A stretch of DNA of 55,109 bases from Bodo saltans (GCA_001460835.1 CYKH01001755.1:4929-60037), one strand, 5' to 3'; counted from the stretch's first letter, positions 37,363 to 47,363 are shown. Made by a program: numbers and translations. The notes: a model not told the origin generated them from the sequence alone.

Positions 37363-37737
37363 AGATGTGTTTTGTGAGGTAAACGGTGAGTTTTGTGTGG
37401 TGGACTTCGTGTTATTTCTTCGTAGTTGACTTAAAGCCTTTTACGCGAATTTATGAGATCTTGATCATGTTTTCAAATTTGGTGTTTTGTGCTTTTTGTC
37501 TTGTTTTTTGGCTGTTAGGTCGTGCGTACTTTAACACACAGCACCGCACTCTTTTTTCAAACGTAACTTAACAGAGGGCGTTTAAAGTAGTGGCCAGTTT
37601 CTTCCAAACTCGAAAACTCTTGCACATCAGGTGAGAAACAACAGTCCCCGCACAGGAAAGAAAATTAAGAGTTTCTCACTCTCACCAAAAACTAAACTTG
37701 CAGTTGTCAAGAAACAAGCAAAAAAAAAAAAGATCGC
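37363..37737. other. 375-base intergenic region
   Basis: I see no gene here. It is T-rich around 37460-37560. A candidate acceptor is actaaacttgcag with AG near 37703-37704, followed by an A-rich leader and ATG 37738. Confidence 0.6.
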
Positions 37738-39018
37738 ATGACAGATGCCGCCATTCAACAGGAGTACCTCCACCATCACTATCATCACCTTCATGGGGAG
37801 CATCTTATGAGTATCGTGCCGCACTACCATTACAGCACACCTGATGACCACCTTCATCTTCACAGCGATAGTAACAACAGCAACACTGTTTCTGCTTCTG
37901 CTGCTGCAGTTTCGTCTGCTTCCCCTGACGCAACGGTAATGATGGCTGTTGTGGCAACCATTGCAAAGAGTATTTACTGCGGGGCGTTTGCAGGCGCCTG
38001 CAACTCCACCGTCTCCTTCCCCCTCGATACCATCAAGGTAAGGGCGCAGTCGCAGCAAGGAAAGTTGTCCTACGCAGCGGTGGTCGCGGATGGTTGGCGA
38101 TCAGGCGGCATTCGAAGCTTCTACCGTGGCGTCAGTTTGCCCATGTTGGGTGTCATGTGCGACAACTCTGCCATTTTCGCAACGAACACTGCTGTGTTGA
38201 ATGTGTTGGAACGCTTCAGCAGCCCTTCTCGTTCTGCAATGCATGCCACCGCATCTTCTTCGTCATCAGCGCATCACCATGGAGCCACCACGCACAGCAG
38301 ACCCTTGTCGCACACGGTGATCGCTGGTGCCATGTCTGGAGTCTCCAGCGGCTTGGTGTTGACCCCGTTTGAACTCGTAAAATGTCGCATTCAACTGTGG
38401 AAGTCAATGCCCCACAACACCTACTCTTCCTCCAACGCAGCAGCGGGGACAACACCTTCACGCTCCCTCAACGGTGCTCCCACTATTGGCAATGTCGTGA
38501 AAGTCATTTACTTCAAGGAGGGCGGTGTGTTGGGATTTTTTCAAGGGTGCCGGGCGACGGTAGTGCGTGAAGTACCAGGGACGCTCACGTGGCTGATGAC
38601 GTATCAGAATATGATCGCCTCGTACCATCGCCACTTCAGCACTGCAAAAAGGAAATCTGACGACGATGAGGCATCGTTGTCGGTGGTTGTCGAGCCACCT
38701 CCGCCGCTGTTGAGCATGTTTGCGGGGGGCATGGCTGGTGTTGCGTACTGGACGATTGGCTATCCAGCTGACTTTATCAAGACTCGCGTTCAGAGCGGTG
38801 CGCTGAGGGGCACCACTTCATCATCATCGCAGGCGTCTGATGCCCGAGTCATTCCTGCTATTCTTGAGGTGTTGAAGACCAGTGGCATACGCGGCCTTTA
38901 CCGCGGCTACGGCATCACGGTGGCTCGTGCGTTTCCCTCCAACGCCATTCTATTTACGGCGTATGAGTATGCGTCAGGTACGTGGGATCGTAACATTGCT
39001 GCGAAGTTCAGGAACTGA
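37738..39018 (+). CDS. Mitochondrial carrier family protein (SLC25, ornithine/carnitine-type)
   Basis: This is a 426-residue protein, longer than the usual 300 because of a His-rich N-terminus (YLHHHYHHLHGEHL) and Ser-rich insertions. Three carrier repeats are clear, each with a PxDxxK-type motif: FPLDTIKVRAQ (first), TPFELVKCRIQ (second) and YPADFIKTRVQ (third). Each repeat also has its GLxxxYRG-type partner: GIRSFYRGVSLP, GVLGFFQGCRATVVREVPG and GIRGLYRGYGITVARAFPSN. The RAFPSNAILFTAYEY end and the REVPGTLTWLMTYQ segment resemble the ornithine/basic amino acid and carnitine/acylcarnitine branch. It should exchange metabolites across the inner mitochondrial membrane. The substrate cannot be fixed from sequence by eye. 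Confidence 0.9.
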   Translation: MTDAAIQQEYLHHHYHHLHGEHLMSIVPHYHYSTPDDHLHLHSDSNNSNTVSASAAAVSSASPDATVMMAVVATIAKSIYCGAFAGACNSTVSFPLDTIKVRAQSQQGKLSYAAVVADGWRSGGIRSFYRGVSLPMLGVMCDNSAIFATNTAVLNVLERFSSPSRSAMHATASSSSSAHHHGATTHSRPLSHTVIAGAMSGVSSGLVLTPFELVKCRIQLWKSMPHNTYSSSNAAAGTTPSRSLNGAPTIGNVVKVIYFKEGGVLGFFQGCRATVVREVPGTLTWLMTYQNMIASYHRHFSTAKRKSDDDEASLSVVVEPPPPLLSMFAGGMAGVAYWTIGYPADFIKTRVQSGALRGTTSSSSQASDARVIPAILEVLKTSGIRGLYRGYGITVARAFPSNAILFTAYEYASGTWDRNIAAKFRN

Positions 39019-39680
39019 CATATTTTTTTTTGATTACGTGATTTTGTTCCAAACACCGTTTTTTTGTTAGCATGACAACAGTGTCAAGAAGAGAAATAAT
39101 TTATTTCACATCTTTTCCATTTTTTTTTTTTTTTTTGGGGGTGTGTGTGTGCATGAAGCAAATGGCACGGAGTGAGATCGACTCACCACTCTACATACCT
39201 TTCTGACTTTTTTTGTGAAGTGAAGTGTTGCAACCAGCGAAGAGCTCGTCGTTCTCCTATTTTCCGTTCTCCGCACTGCAGTTGGGTTGTTGCGGCGGCG
39301 CATAAAAAGAGTACAACGCTCGACTCCCCACTTCTGTTTTTTTTTATTTTGTTTTAGTTGTGCATTTGTCGGGTCGCGTTCTTCAAAACAGAGAATTGGA
39401 AAATCTGGGATGTCTCCGGCTAAATACCATGTTTAACCGGAGAAATTTCAGTTTTGTTTCGATTTGCTTTGTTTGTATGAACGCTGAATTGTCGTAGCAA
39501 CACCTTATTCCCCCTGCAAGCAGGAAAGTCGCGGCACAAATCCGGTTCGGGGTCACGAGTTTTTCTTGTCGCTCATCTTTTTTTATTCAATTTCATGCGT
39601 ATTGTTTCACTGTTGTGAAAATTCTTAGTGGCCAACAAAGTAAGCCGCGATCTGTAGCACTAGACTAACGAAAAAGGTAT
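39019..39680. other. 662-base intergenic region with a strong hairpin
   Basis: No protein gene is seen. Features are T tracts at 39020-39065 and 39120-39136, a 31-base hairpin at 39413-39443 and a small CCTGC/GCAGG hairpin near 39514. A pyrimidine-rich stretch ends in attcttag (AG near 39629-39630) and is a likely acceptor for the SH3 gene. Confidence 0.6.
39413..39443. repeat. Inverted repeat / hairpin
   Basis: tctccggctaaa at 39413-39424 pairs with tttaaccggaga at 39432-39443 around a 7-base loop (taccatg). Eleven of twelve positions pair, with one C-A mismatch. Confidence 0.85.
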
Positions 39681-40811
39681 ATGCCTGCAAACGATGCGTC
39701 TGCCCCGCCACCTGCGCAGAAGCAGTGGCGCACAGAGCAATGCGTAGCGATCTGCGACTACCAAGCAAGCAGCAGCAATGAAATTAGTTTCCAAAAAGGA
39801 GACGTCATATCGGTGACTGGGAAACGCGGGGACTCAAGTGGATTCTGGGAGGGCATCACGACCGGAGTGAATATCGACATCCTCACAGGGAAGAAGAATA
39901 AACACTTGTCCACTGAGAAAGAAGGAAAAAGCAGCAAAAAGAATAACGCAGATGCAGCTCTGTCTACAAAGGGGCTGTTTCCAACGTGCATGGTGTCTTC
40001 CAATATGCGAGCATACAACGAGCCGCGATTCTGTGACAAAATTCTTGTGTTGTACGACTATGCGCCCAAAACGAACGACGAGGCTGATTTATGCAAAGGA
40101 GACATTTGGACAGTCACGAGGCCCTCCACGAGTCCTGGATGGTGGTATGGGGTGAAGGAAGGGACTGGTCAACGAGTCGGGGATTCGGCAATGTCTGGTC
40201 CAACTGGTAGCAACAAGCACAAATCTTATTCCTCCTCACCTTCAAAATCGTCATCTTCTTCTGGTGAGAAATTAATCCCAATCAACTTTGTGACCTCAAA
40301 ACTTGTGGTAAGCGGCCTGCCGTGCCAAGGCAATGCCACGAACGAATTGCCCATGTCCACCGGTGATGTCCTGCAGATGATCCGCCGTTGGAACGATGGG
40401 TGGTGGGAGGGGATGCTCCGTGGGAAACGAGGGATCTTTCCTAGCAACCTCGTCCATCCTAACGTGTCTACGATTGCACCACCGCTGTTTTGCCAGAGGT
40501 GCAAGAACATTCTGCAGTATCAAGGCCCAGTGACTGCAGGCTCCACGGGAAAGTGCTCTGAGTGTGCGGAACACGAGCGCGTTGTCGACTGCATGCTGCA
40601 ATCCCTTGTGATCCAGAAACATAGCGGTAGTGGTGAGAGCTCATCGACCACCACCATGAATTTGTTTTCACTGGTTGACGAAGAGCTGTTGTACGGCAAG
40701 AAGTTCCTGCAAGACGTAAAATCTGGTGGCACTTCTGTTAGTGGTGGCGGGTCGAACTTAGACACCACGACGGTAAGAAGATTTCATACCGCAACGCCAC
40801 CTATTGTTTAG
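39681..40811 (+). CDS. Triple SH3-domain protein with Cys-rich C-terminal motif
   Basis: This is a 376-residue protein from ATG 39681. Three SH3 domains can be read. The first (about residues 14-112) has AICDYQASSSNEISFQKGDV, GFWEGI and GLFPTCMV, split by a Lys-rich insert. The second (about 118-212) has ILVLYDYAPKTNDEADLCKG, GWWYGV and IPINFV, split by a Ser-rich insert. The third (about 206-262) has ELPMSTGDVLQMIRRWNDGW, WEGMLRG and GIFPSNLV. The ALYDY, GWW and FPxNxV signature positions are mostly kept, so proline-rich ligand binding is plausible. Two CxxC pairs (FCQRCKNIL and GKCSECAEH) after the third SH3 could bind zinc. It is probably an adaptor for the actin or endocytic machinery; the partner is unknown. 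The third domain has lost the aromatic ALYDY motif. Confidence 0.8.
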   Translation: MPANDASAPPPAQKQWRTEQCVAICDYQASSSNEISFQKGDVISVTGKRGDSSGFWEGITTGVNIDILTGKKNKHLSTEKEGKSSKKNNADAALSTKGLFPTCMVSSNMRAYNEPRFCDKILVLYDYAPKTNDEADLCKGDIWTVTRPSTSPGWWYGVKEGTGQRVGDSAMSGPTGSNKHKSYSSSPSKSSSSSGEKLIPINFVTSKLVVSGLPCQGNATNELPMSTGDVLQMIRRWNDGWWEGMLRGKRGIFPSNLVHPNVSTIAPPLFCQRCKNILQYQGPVTAGSTGKCSECAEHERVVDCMLQSLVIQKHSGSGESSSTTTMNLFSLVDEELLYGKKFLQDVKSGGTSVSGGGSNLDTTTVRRFHTATPPIV

Positions 40812-40985
40812 CGCTGTTTTGTGTGCCACAATGTCAACACGATGTGAGCTGCTTGCTCTCACTTCAGTCTTACTTTTCTTTTAGATTCAATGCTGAACCT
40901 CTCCGATTATCGCATCACCCTTTTGTCGCTTTGCTGATACGCACGCCTTTCATTTTGGCATTTGTTCTCTCTCGCTCTCTATTTC

Positions 40986-41008
40986 TTGTGTACACTCCCT
41001 TTGCGCAG
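40986..41008 (+). promoter_or_regulatory. Probable trans-splice acceptor for the UCH gene
   Basis: The stretch tgtgtacactccctttgcgcag has AG at 41007-41008, 32 bases before ATG 41041, and is preceded by ctctctcgctctctatttct. Confidence 0.5.
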
Positions 41009-41040
41009 AAGTTTACTCGACACCTTCATACACATTCATC

Positions 41041-41748
41041 ATGTCCTCAAAGAAATGGTTTCCTCTCGAAGCGAATCCTGATGTGATGAACATCTACACC
41101 GAGTCGTTAGGCGTAGGGTCTGCAGATGCGCCTCTGCCCATCTCATTCCACGATGTCTACGGCCTTGACGATGAGATGCTCGGTTTCGTGCCTCAGCCGG
41201 TGATTGCGGTGGTGTTCCTCTACCCCATTAACGACGCGAACGAAGCACTCCGATTCGAAGGCAATTTCCTGCCCGCAGATGAACAAGCAGGTCTTTTCTA
41301 CACAAAGCAAACGGTGAGCAACGCCTGCGGGACCATTGGAATTCTTCATGCCCTCCTCAACAACGTTGAGAAGCTCGGGCCGCTCAAGGACGGGAGCATA
41401 TTGTCTGACTTTGCTAGCAAGCTGCCGTCTCTAACGCCCGATGAGCGTGCCAAGGTGATCGAGAACAGCAGTGACCTCGATTCTGTGCAGTCCGGCGCGG
41501 CCCAGATGGGGCAGACGGAGAACCAAAGCATCGACGCGGATATCAATCTTCACTTTGTGTGTTTTGTCCATCACAACGGAAAGTGTGTGGAACTTGATGG
41601 TCGCAAGAAAGGGCCCCTTGTGGTCGGTGAGTGCACACCAGAGACGTTATTGAAAGCATCGGCAACTCAGATTCAAGCGTACGCAGCCCTGTCCCCTGAC
41701 AGCGTGCAGTTCAGCATCATTGCGCTCGCTGGAGTCCCAGCATCATAG
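41041..41748 (+). CDS. UCHL3: Ubiquitin C-terminal hydrolase, UCH-L3 type
   Basis: This 235-residue protein is the normal length for UCH-L1/L3 enzymes. The peptidase C12 catalytic set is complete: Gln90 (oxyanion), Cys96 in KQTVSNACGTIGILHALL, His171 in DINLHFVCFVHHNGK and Asp186 in VELDGRKKGP. Spacing is almost identical to human UCHL3. The N-terminus KKWFPLEANPDVMNIYTESL and the YPINDANEA segment also follow the family. The enzyme removes small adducts from the C-terminus of ubiquitin (and of NEDD8 in the L3 branch), mainly in the cytosol. The crossover loop (about 148-165) is present and of ordinary length. Nothing suggests inactivation. Confidence 0.96.
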   Translation: MSSKKWFPLEANPDVMNIYTESLGVGSADAPLPISFHDVYGLDDEMLGFVPQPVIAVVFLYPINDANEALRFEGNFLPADEQAGLFYTKQTVSNACGTIGILHALLNNVEKLGPLKDGSILSDFASKLPSLTPDERAKVIENSSDLDSVQSGAAQMGQTENQSIDADINLHFVCFVHHNGKCVELDGRKKGPLVVGECTPETLLKASATQIQAYAALSPDSVQFSIIALAGVPAS

Positions 41749-41869
41749 CCGCTCTTGACATTCGAATGTGGGTTTGTTCCCGTCACCAGTTTTTTTTCTC
41801 GTGTTTGCAAGTATTTACGGAATTCATCGCAACTTGCGTGCATCCAGAGTTTCTTTTTGCTTTGAGGCG

Positions 41870-41904
41870 AAACTTGTTTTTTATCGTTGTTCTTTTTCTC
41901 ATAG
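41870..41904 (+). promoter_or_regulatory. Probable trans-splice acceptor for the large mitochondrial-type gene
   Basis: The stretch cgttgttctttttctcatag ends with AG at 41903-41904, 24 bases before ATG 41929. Confidence 0.55.
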
Positions 41905-41928
41905 CAATTTAAGGAAGACTTGTGAGTG

Positions 41929-44900
41929 ATGCTCAGGCTATTCAAGCAACATCCAATCGGTGAAGCAGCATGCTATCTCCTACGGTGCCATCAACATTCA
42001 ACGATGAGCTCCCGCTGTTGGGTAACCGTAGCGCTGACGCAGCAAGTCCGCTGCAGTTCAACGAGTGAAAGCATAAGAACGACAACAACGGTGACCACTT
42101 CGAACGATAAAAGCACAACATTGAGCTTAACTACTGCAATACGCAACTCATCAAGCCCAAATGCCTCCACGGCGAATCGGAGGCAACGAAGAAGAGCGAA
42201 GGCGCGGAACATGAAAAAACTTCTCGCCAGAACGCAGCAAAGCAGCACTTCGTGGCAGCGCCCACATGGAGATTCCTGTGCTCAACAACCAGAAACCGCA
42301 ATCGAAGACCCTCACAAACTAAGGAGCGAATTACAACGATGGTTTGAGCGTCATGTGCCTTCAGGCTGCTTCGACAAACTTGCAGGGACTCTTGTTGATG
42401 GCTCCCTCTTGATTCGCGTTCGAAAAGACTCCGCCCTGCAGCCGGCCACCGCCACCGACGAACGACCAGCATCATCGTCGTACATTGTTGAGTACGAGCT
42501 GCCATCATCGACGACGGCACCATCACCTTCTTCGCAACAGGCAAGCACTCTAAACGATGATGCACACGTTGATACAACCTTTGAAGATCTATTGTCAGAA
42601 AGCGACCTCAGCACCGTCGCAGTACCGTCCATCCCTCGCGCGACACATCAGAACGTCACATCAATACATCAATCGCAACCACGAAACCTTAAACGACAGG
42701 CCAAGCATGAGGCGCCCTCTCCTCACATCAACAAACCTGCTGCTGTTGTGGAGAGTCCTCCCCTATCGTTCCATAAGAAAGAAGCGGACGCCCTTCTCGA
42801 CAACGTCAGGACCACGCTTCAGAATATGTTTCATTCCAGCGGTGGTGTGATCTCTGTGGTATGTGACTTGAGTCGCAGCTGTGACCTCGCAGACGAAGAT
42901 GACGCTGATGTCATTGGAAATGGAGGAGACAGTGTAGTAAGACCAACAATCACAAAATATGTAGATGTTGTCGTCGCGAGCATCGTTATCACTTTGCCTT
43001 CCGTCTCAACTGGTGGCAGTACGAATGTTCTTTCTCCTCTCGCTGAGCAGCCATCGGAACACGCTCCTCGTCGTCCACTTCTCTTTAGGAACGACGATAA
43101 CAACCAAAGCAACTCGAAGAGGACGACGAGTGTGTCAACGACATCAATGGCGCAAGAGAACCAACAGCGACCCTCCCCCTCATTCGTGTCTTCGGGGAAA
43201 ACGGTGGTGGGTGAAGGCGCCGGTGTCAATGAGCTTGACGCAGTGATCGAAGCCCTGATTGATGCATTTACTGAGGCGGATATGGAGCTGCCGGAGTGCG
43301 TCACATCCACGAAGCGAAAACTTGTGGAACAAGGCAGTCTTTTAGACGCTGCCAACAGAAACACCAGCAACTTCAACAGGAAGGATGGACGAGGGCCGTT
43401 AGCACCATTGATGCGGAGCGTCGCGGGTCAAATGTGGAAGTCAATTGTCGAATCCTTAGCCGCATCGCCACTTCGCACGGAAAGCGGCGCCTCGTCATCC
43501 CGCCCTCTCGCTCACGCAATCCTACAAGTCACAAGCGCCCCTTTGCCGCAACAAGGAACGGAAACTGTCAGCGTGGTCATCAAAGGCGTGGACGAAACAA
43601 AAAGAATCTGCGCGCTCGAATTGTGTGCTGCGGATCACAACGACGCTTCCCTCATCACTGAAAAGCAAGTGCTTGCTTCCGTCAAACTCACAACAATAGC
43701 CACGAACGACGCAGCGGCACTGTTTCCCGCTTTGCCGATGGAGTACCTTCGTTGCCTTGACTTAGCTGCGGCCGCACTGCAACAAAGAGACGACGTTGTT
43801 GGTGGTCGCCCACCTCTTGCGCGTCTTGATGCACTGCTTGGCTCGATGCCTTGCTTGATTCCGATGGCTGCACGAGGATCGTACCACTCCGTTGCGAAAT
43901 GGACCTCGGGTCATTACCTCGGTGCTCGCAGGAGTCTTTCTCACAGTCACGAAGTGGGCAAGAATTACAACCTCACTACGACAACTTCGATGTGGTTGCC
44001 GATGGATGCCTCTAGTCTAGCCAGACGGGTGATCCTTGACCCCCGAGATGGCTCCTCGAAAAAGCGTTTGAAAGCTGTCTCAGGGTGTCTTGGCTACGAG
44101 TTTACAGTCGCTCGAGGTGCTCCTGCACGAAGCAATGGAGACGCACGAGAAGCAGCACTCTCCGCTTTTCTCGGCGTTGGGGCTTCTGCAGCTCCGTCAT
44201 CTGGCGCCGACGCTGTCGCGGAAGACGAACGTTCGACGTCAACAAACTTTCCCTTTCCGGCTGAATTCCACGGACAAATTTCAGCTCCCGCATTTCTGAA
44301 TACAATCTCATCGTTGAGATCATTTTCGCAAACGCTTCAACTCGTCGGCGCCCCACCGCCGTTTGAACGCGGCATTGTGTCGCAGCTGAAGTGGCTCGGC
44401 AGTGCACGTGGTGAAGAAATGAACATTGAATCCACGAAGATGGAAAGGACATCAAATTCTACGTGCTGGAGGACAAAAGTATCCGCCCGTAAAATCAAAG
44501 GAGAGAATGAAAGTGCGACCACTGATTGTCATCAGTGGGTTGTCCTGACGGATCTCAAAGATTACAAGAAGTCCAACAGCATCTTGCGAGCTGTGACGTC
44601 CACGTTTGATCTTCCACAGTACCGATCGCTGATGACAGATCAACTCTACGGCCGGTTCCGGGACGATGCCGCCTCAATCTGCGCGGCCACCGCGAATTCA
44701 GCGACCCAGCAACGTCTCCTCGAGGGCGATGACTGGGTGACGTGTGATGAGAGCGTTGGAACCACCTCCCCTTCAACCACAACGACAACGACACGAACGG
44801 CCGGTGCTGCAGCAGCGACGACACCTAATATCATCGCAGAGCTAGAGTCCGTGACCAACAGCACCACAACAATCGGCGACTTCCGTCGTGGCCCCTCCCT

Positions 44901-47061
44901 CCTTTCGAGCATCCAACGAGCCATTTGCGAGGTTGTCGAAGACGTCGATTTTGTTGAATTTGTGAAAGCCACATTGGGACTGCCGCATGTCGGCTCCCTG
45001 AAAACGGAAAGCAGTATCGACACAACCCTTGGAGGCACCGCCTCATACCGTTTTTACCTTGTTGCTTTGACAGAAGGTACCGCCATCGCAACGATCGCAT
45101 TGTGTGAGACCGACATCGACGTTTCCCGTCTTGTCGCCCCGCCCCCCGTTGCAACACAACAGAAAGAAGGGCCAGTAGCGCTCTCGTCGTCACCCTCGTC
45201 GTTGTCGTGGCAACTCAGTGTACTGTGTCCTCTGTTTGCTCAGTGGGCAGCCATGTTTCGCTTGAGTCCCGAAATCGCTGCATCACAGCTCCGCTTGAAG
45301 GAAACATCCTCCAGCGATGATAATTCGCAAAAGAAGAGCATTCGTAATCGCTTTTGGACAGCGTCGCGGGCCATCGTCAATGAAGCGGCTGAATTTTGCA
45401 ATCTACCAACCCCGGATCGACACGAAGCTCCGTCGAGCTCGTGGCTTTCAGGAGACTCTTCGCTCCCACGATGTGTGCCTCATGTTGATCTTGGCAGCGG
45501 GGGCCAACGTGCCCATCCGTTGAGCACCGTGAATGATCATTTTATAAAAGTATTTGGTGGTGCGTTAGCAGTTCATGTGCGTGCTGCGAATCAGTGTGGT
45601 GCTGAACCGATACCAAGGCATCAGTTTACCATCTCTGCTGCACATCATCACATCAACACCGCCAAGGGAGAGCCATCAGAAGCGGCGCTCACCTTCCAGC
45701 CAATCATCTCCAGTTGCGGTGCCACAAAGACAGCGGCACGACTGGCAGCGTGCACCGCACTGATTGAGCGATGCATTTGCCCTTTGATCTCAACGTGTCG
45801 TGCGCGACAACAGGCCCCATCACATGATGCTGAGTGTCGTGAGAATACAGTTGTTGAGAGAGCGGTGTCACAATCAACGAAGGAGAACGTACGACCCCCG
45901 AGCGCCTCTGAAACTGATAGTTCGCTCTTCCTCACATTTCCTCCTCTCGAACTTAATTCCGTCGGTGGGCAGCTCATCTCGGCGATCTTTCAGACATTTG
46001 CATCTCCTCCAGCACCATCTGCAGTGAGTGGCGATGAGGTCGCTGCCTTCGATGATGTGAGTTCTATCGATGCAGTACGCTTTGGTGTGTTGTACCAGCC
46101 AACAATTGATAATGACGCGATGGTCAGCCAAGGAACGTCGCGCCGTCCTCGCATGTTTACCCCCTACGTGGAGATTGAGTACAGCATCAGCAACTTTGTC
46201 ACAGGAGGCGGCCCGGGCAAATTTATTCGATTGACACCTGTCTGTACAAGCAAGGAGAATGATGCAACAACGCTTGAAGAGGATGGCAGCAGCAGCATCT
46301 TTATGGCAATCACAGCGATGTGGTCCGCCCTCGTCGCTCAACATTCCTCCTCCTCCCTTTCACAACAAACGGAAGCAGGTCCTCATAACAACAATAGCAC
46401 GACGTTGTGGGAGACGCTGTATCCACTGAGCGTGAGCGATGATGCCACTACCTCCTCTACGAACGTCGCCATTAGTAGAGCTGAATCACATCTTCTTGCT
46501 CGGTGGAACGACGCCAATCATCTTTCTAGACTTGCCTCACTTTCTCGGCATGTGGTGCAGTCGACATTCGCACCACCTCGCGTCCTGCAGCAATCCGTTC
46601 CAAGCCAACTGATAGACGTCTACTCAAAGAGATTCTTTGGGATCTCATTGTTCACCAACTCCGAAATTGTTCCCCGCTCAACCGACTGGCGAACGGAGCT
46701 GACAGCTGAAGTGATTGTTCGGCGGCCTGTTCAAGTATTGAGTGCTGTTGCAGAACAACAACAACAGGATGCTGATCAACACCACACAACTGAATCACCT
46801 AGGCATTGTCATTTCATTCTTGGAGCGTCAATCGGGCAAGGAAAGAAGGTGAGCTACAAGCTGTCTGCAGTCCCATTGCTGCGCAGTGAGTTAGTTGGTA
46901 CTGTTCAGCAGCTCCTGCAGTCCGTTGGTGGTCAACAAGATCAATCCCGACGAGGGATGATCTCGCAATCGTCGTCGTTCTGGGACTCAGATCATTTCTC
47001 CCTTCCCTCAGAGGGACGAAATACAACGGCGGAGCTGATTGTGCGCATCATTTCCGTGTGA
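41929..47061 (+). CDS. Giant probable mitochondrial protein, possible dsRBD-like array
   Basis: This 1710-residue protein is the largest in the window. The start is ATG 41929, just after a GTG. The N-terminus MLRLFKQHPIGEAACYLLRC is rich in R, L and A and lacks acidic residues for its first 12 positions, as in a mitochondrial presequence. A basic patch (NRRQRRRAKARNMKKLL) follows. No full family is recognised. The clearest module lies at about residues 1205-1290. A helix is followed by PRHQFTISAAHHHIN and EAALTFQPIISSCGATKTAA, then RLAACTALIERC, an alpha-beta-beta-beta-alpha order like a double-stranded RNA-binding domain. Other segments repeat a helix, three strands, helix plan, for instance near 505-620, 790-900 and at the C-terminus (HCHFILGASIGQGKKVSYKL). 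An RNA-binding role in mitochondrial RNA editing or ribosomes is a guess. Confidence 0.6.
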   Translation: MLRLFKQHPIGEAACYLLRCHQHSTMSSRCWVTVALTQQVRCSSTSESIRTTTTVTTSNDKSTTLSLTTAIRNSSSPNASTANRRQRRRAKARNMKKLLARTQQSSTSWQRPHGDSCAQQPETAIEDPHKLRSELQRWFERHVPSGCFDKLAGTLVDGSLLIRVRKDSALQPATATDERPASSSYIVEYELPSSTTAPSPSSQQASTLNDDAHVDTTFEDLLSESDLSTVAVPSIPRATHQNVTSIHQSQPRNLKRQAKHEAPSPHINKPAAVVESPPLSFHKKEADALLDNVRTTLQNMFHSSGGVISVVCDLSRSCDLADEDDADVIGNGGDSVVRPTITKYVDVVVASIVITLPSVSTGGSTNVLSPLAEQPSEHAPRRPLLFRNDDNNQSNSKRTTSVSTTSMAQENQQRPSPSFVSSGKTVVGEGAGVNELDAVIEALIDAFTEADMELPECVTSTKRKLVEQGSLLDAANRNTSNFNRKDGRGPLAPLMRSVAGQMWKSIVESLAASPLRTESGASSSRPLAHAILQVTSAPLPQQGTETVSVVIKGVDETKRICALELCAADHNDASLITEKQVLASVKLTTIATNDAAALFPALPMEYLRCLDLAAAALQQRDDVVGGRPPLARLDALLGSMPCLIPMAARGSYHSVAKWTSGHYLGARRSLSHSHEVGKNYNLTTTTSMWLPMDASSLARRVILDPRDGSSKKRLKAVSGCLGYEFTVARGAPARSNGDAREAALSAFLGVGASAAPSSGADAVAEDERSTSTNFPFPAEFHGQISAPAFLNTISSLRSFSQTLQLVGAPPPFERGIVSQLKWLGSARGEEMNIESTKMERTSNSTCWRTKVSARKIKGENESATTDCHQWVVLTDLKDYKKSNSILRAVTSTFDLPQYRSLMTDQLYGRFRDDAASICAATANSATQQRLLEGDDWVTCDESVGTTSPSTTTTTTRTAGAAAATTPNIIAELESVTNSTTTIGDFRRGPSLLSSIQRAICEVVEDVDFVEFVKATLGLPHVGSLKTESSIDTTLGGTASYRFYLVALTEGTAIATIALCETDIDVSRLVAPPPVATQQKEGPVALSSSPSSLSWQLSVLCPLFAQWAAMFRLSPEIAASQLRLKETSSSDDNSQKKSIRNRFWTASRAIVNEAAEFCNLPTPDRHEAPSSSWLSGDSSLPRCVPHVDLGSGGQRAHPLSTVNDHFIKVFGGALAVHVRAANQCGAEPIPRHQFTISAAHHHINTAKGEPSEAALTFQPIISSCGATKTAARLAACTALIERCICPLISTCRARQQAPSHDAECRENTVVERAVSQSTKENVRPPSASETDSSLFLTFPPLELNSVGGQLISAIFQTFASPPAPSAVSGDEVAAFDDVSSIDAVRFGVLYQPTIDNDAMVSQGTSRRPRMFTPYVEIEYSISNFVTGGGPGKFIRLTPVCTSKENDATTLEEDGSSSIFMAITAMWSALVAQHSSSSLSQQTEAGPHNNNSTTLWETLYPLSVSDDATTSSTNVAISRAESHLLARWNDANHLSRLASLSRHVVQSTFAPPRVLQQSVPSQLIDVYSKRFFGISLFTNSEIVPRSTDWRTELTAEVIVRRPVQVLSAVAEQQQQDADQHHTTESPRHCHFILGASIGQGKKVSYKLSAVPLLRSELVGTVQQLLQSVGGQQDQSRRGMISQSSSFWDSDHFSLPSEGRNTTAELIVRIISV

Positions 47062-47363
47062 TAAAGCGTTACAAAGAGTCGGGGTGTGGGAGGGGTTTTT
47101 TTCATTGTCGGTGCATCGGGAAAAAAAACTCACAAGAGGCGGGAGCCATCTTTGTTTTTACAGTTGTTCCTGTTTTCTAAAAATAGAGAATTCGACAGTT
47201 TCCATTTCGTTTGTTTTTGGCGTACAATTATGCCCCCAAACTCTTGTTTGCTTGATTGTGTTCCAAGTGGTCAAAGTAAAGACCAATCGTAAAAACGTCA
47301 AAGGCCTTAAAAACGAAGGGGGGAAATAGAAGCACACAAAAAGCCCGCATCAAACAAATAATA
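47062..47363. other. 302-base intergenic region
   Basis: I see no gene here. It contains T-rich stretches (47091-47105 and 47150-47220) and a possible acceptor, tgcttgattgtgttccaag, near 47250-47268. Confidence 0.6.

Noticed and set aside
39530-39565. A possible tRNA T-arm (ccggttcggggtc)
   Set aside because: No acceptor stem, anticodon arm or D arm can be placed around it.
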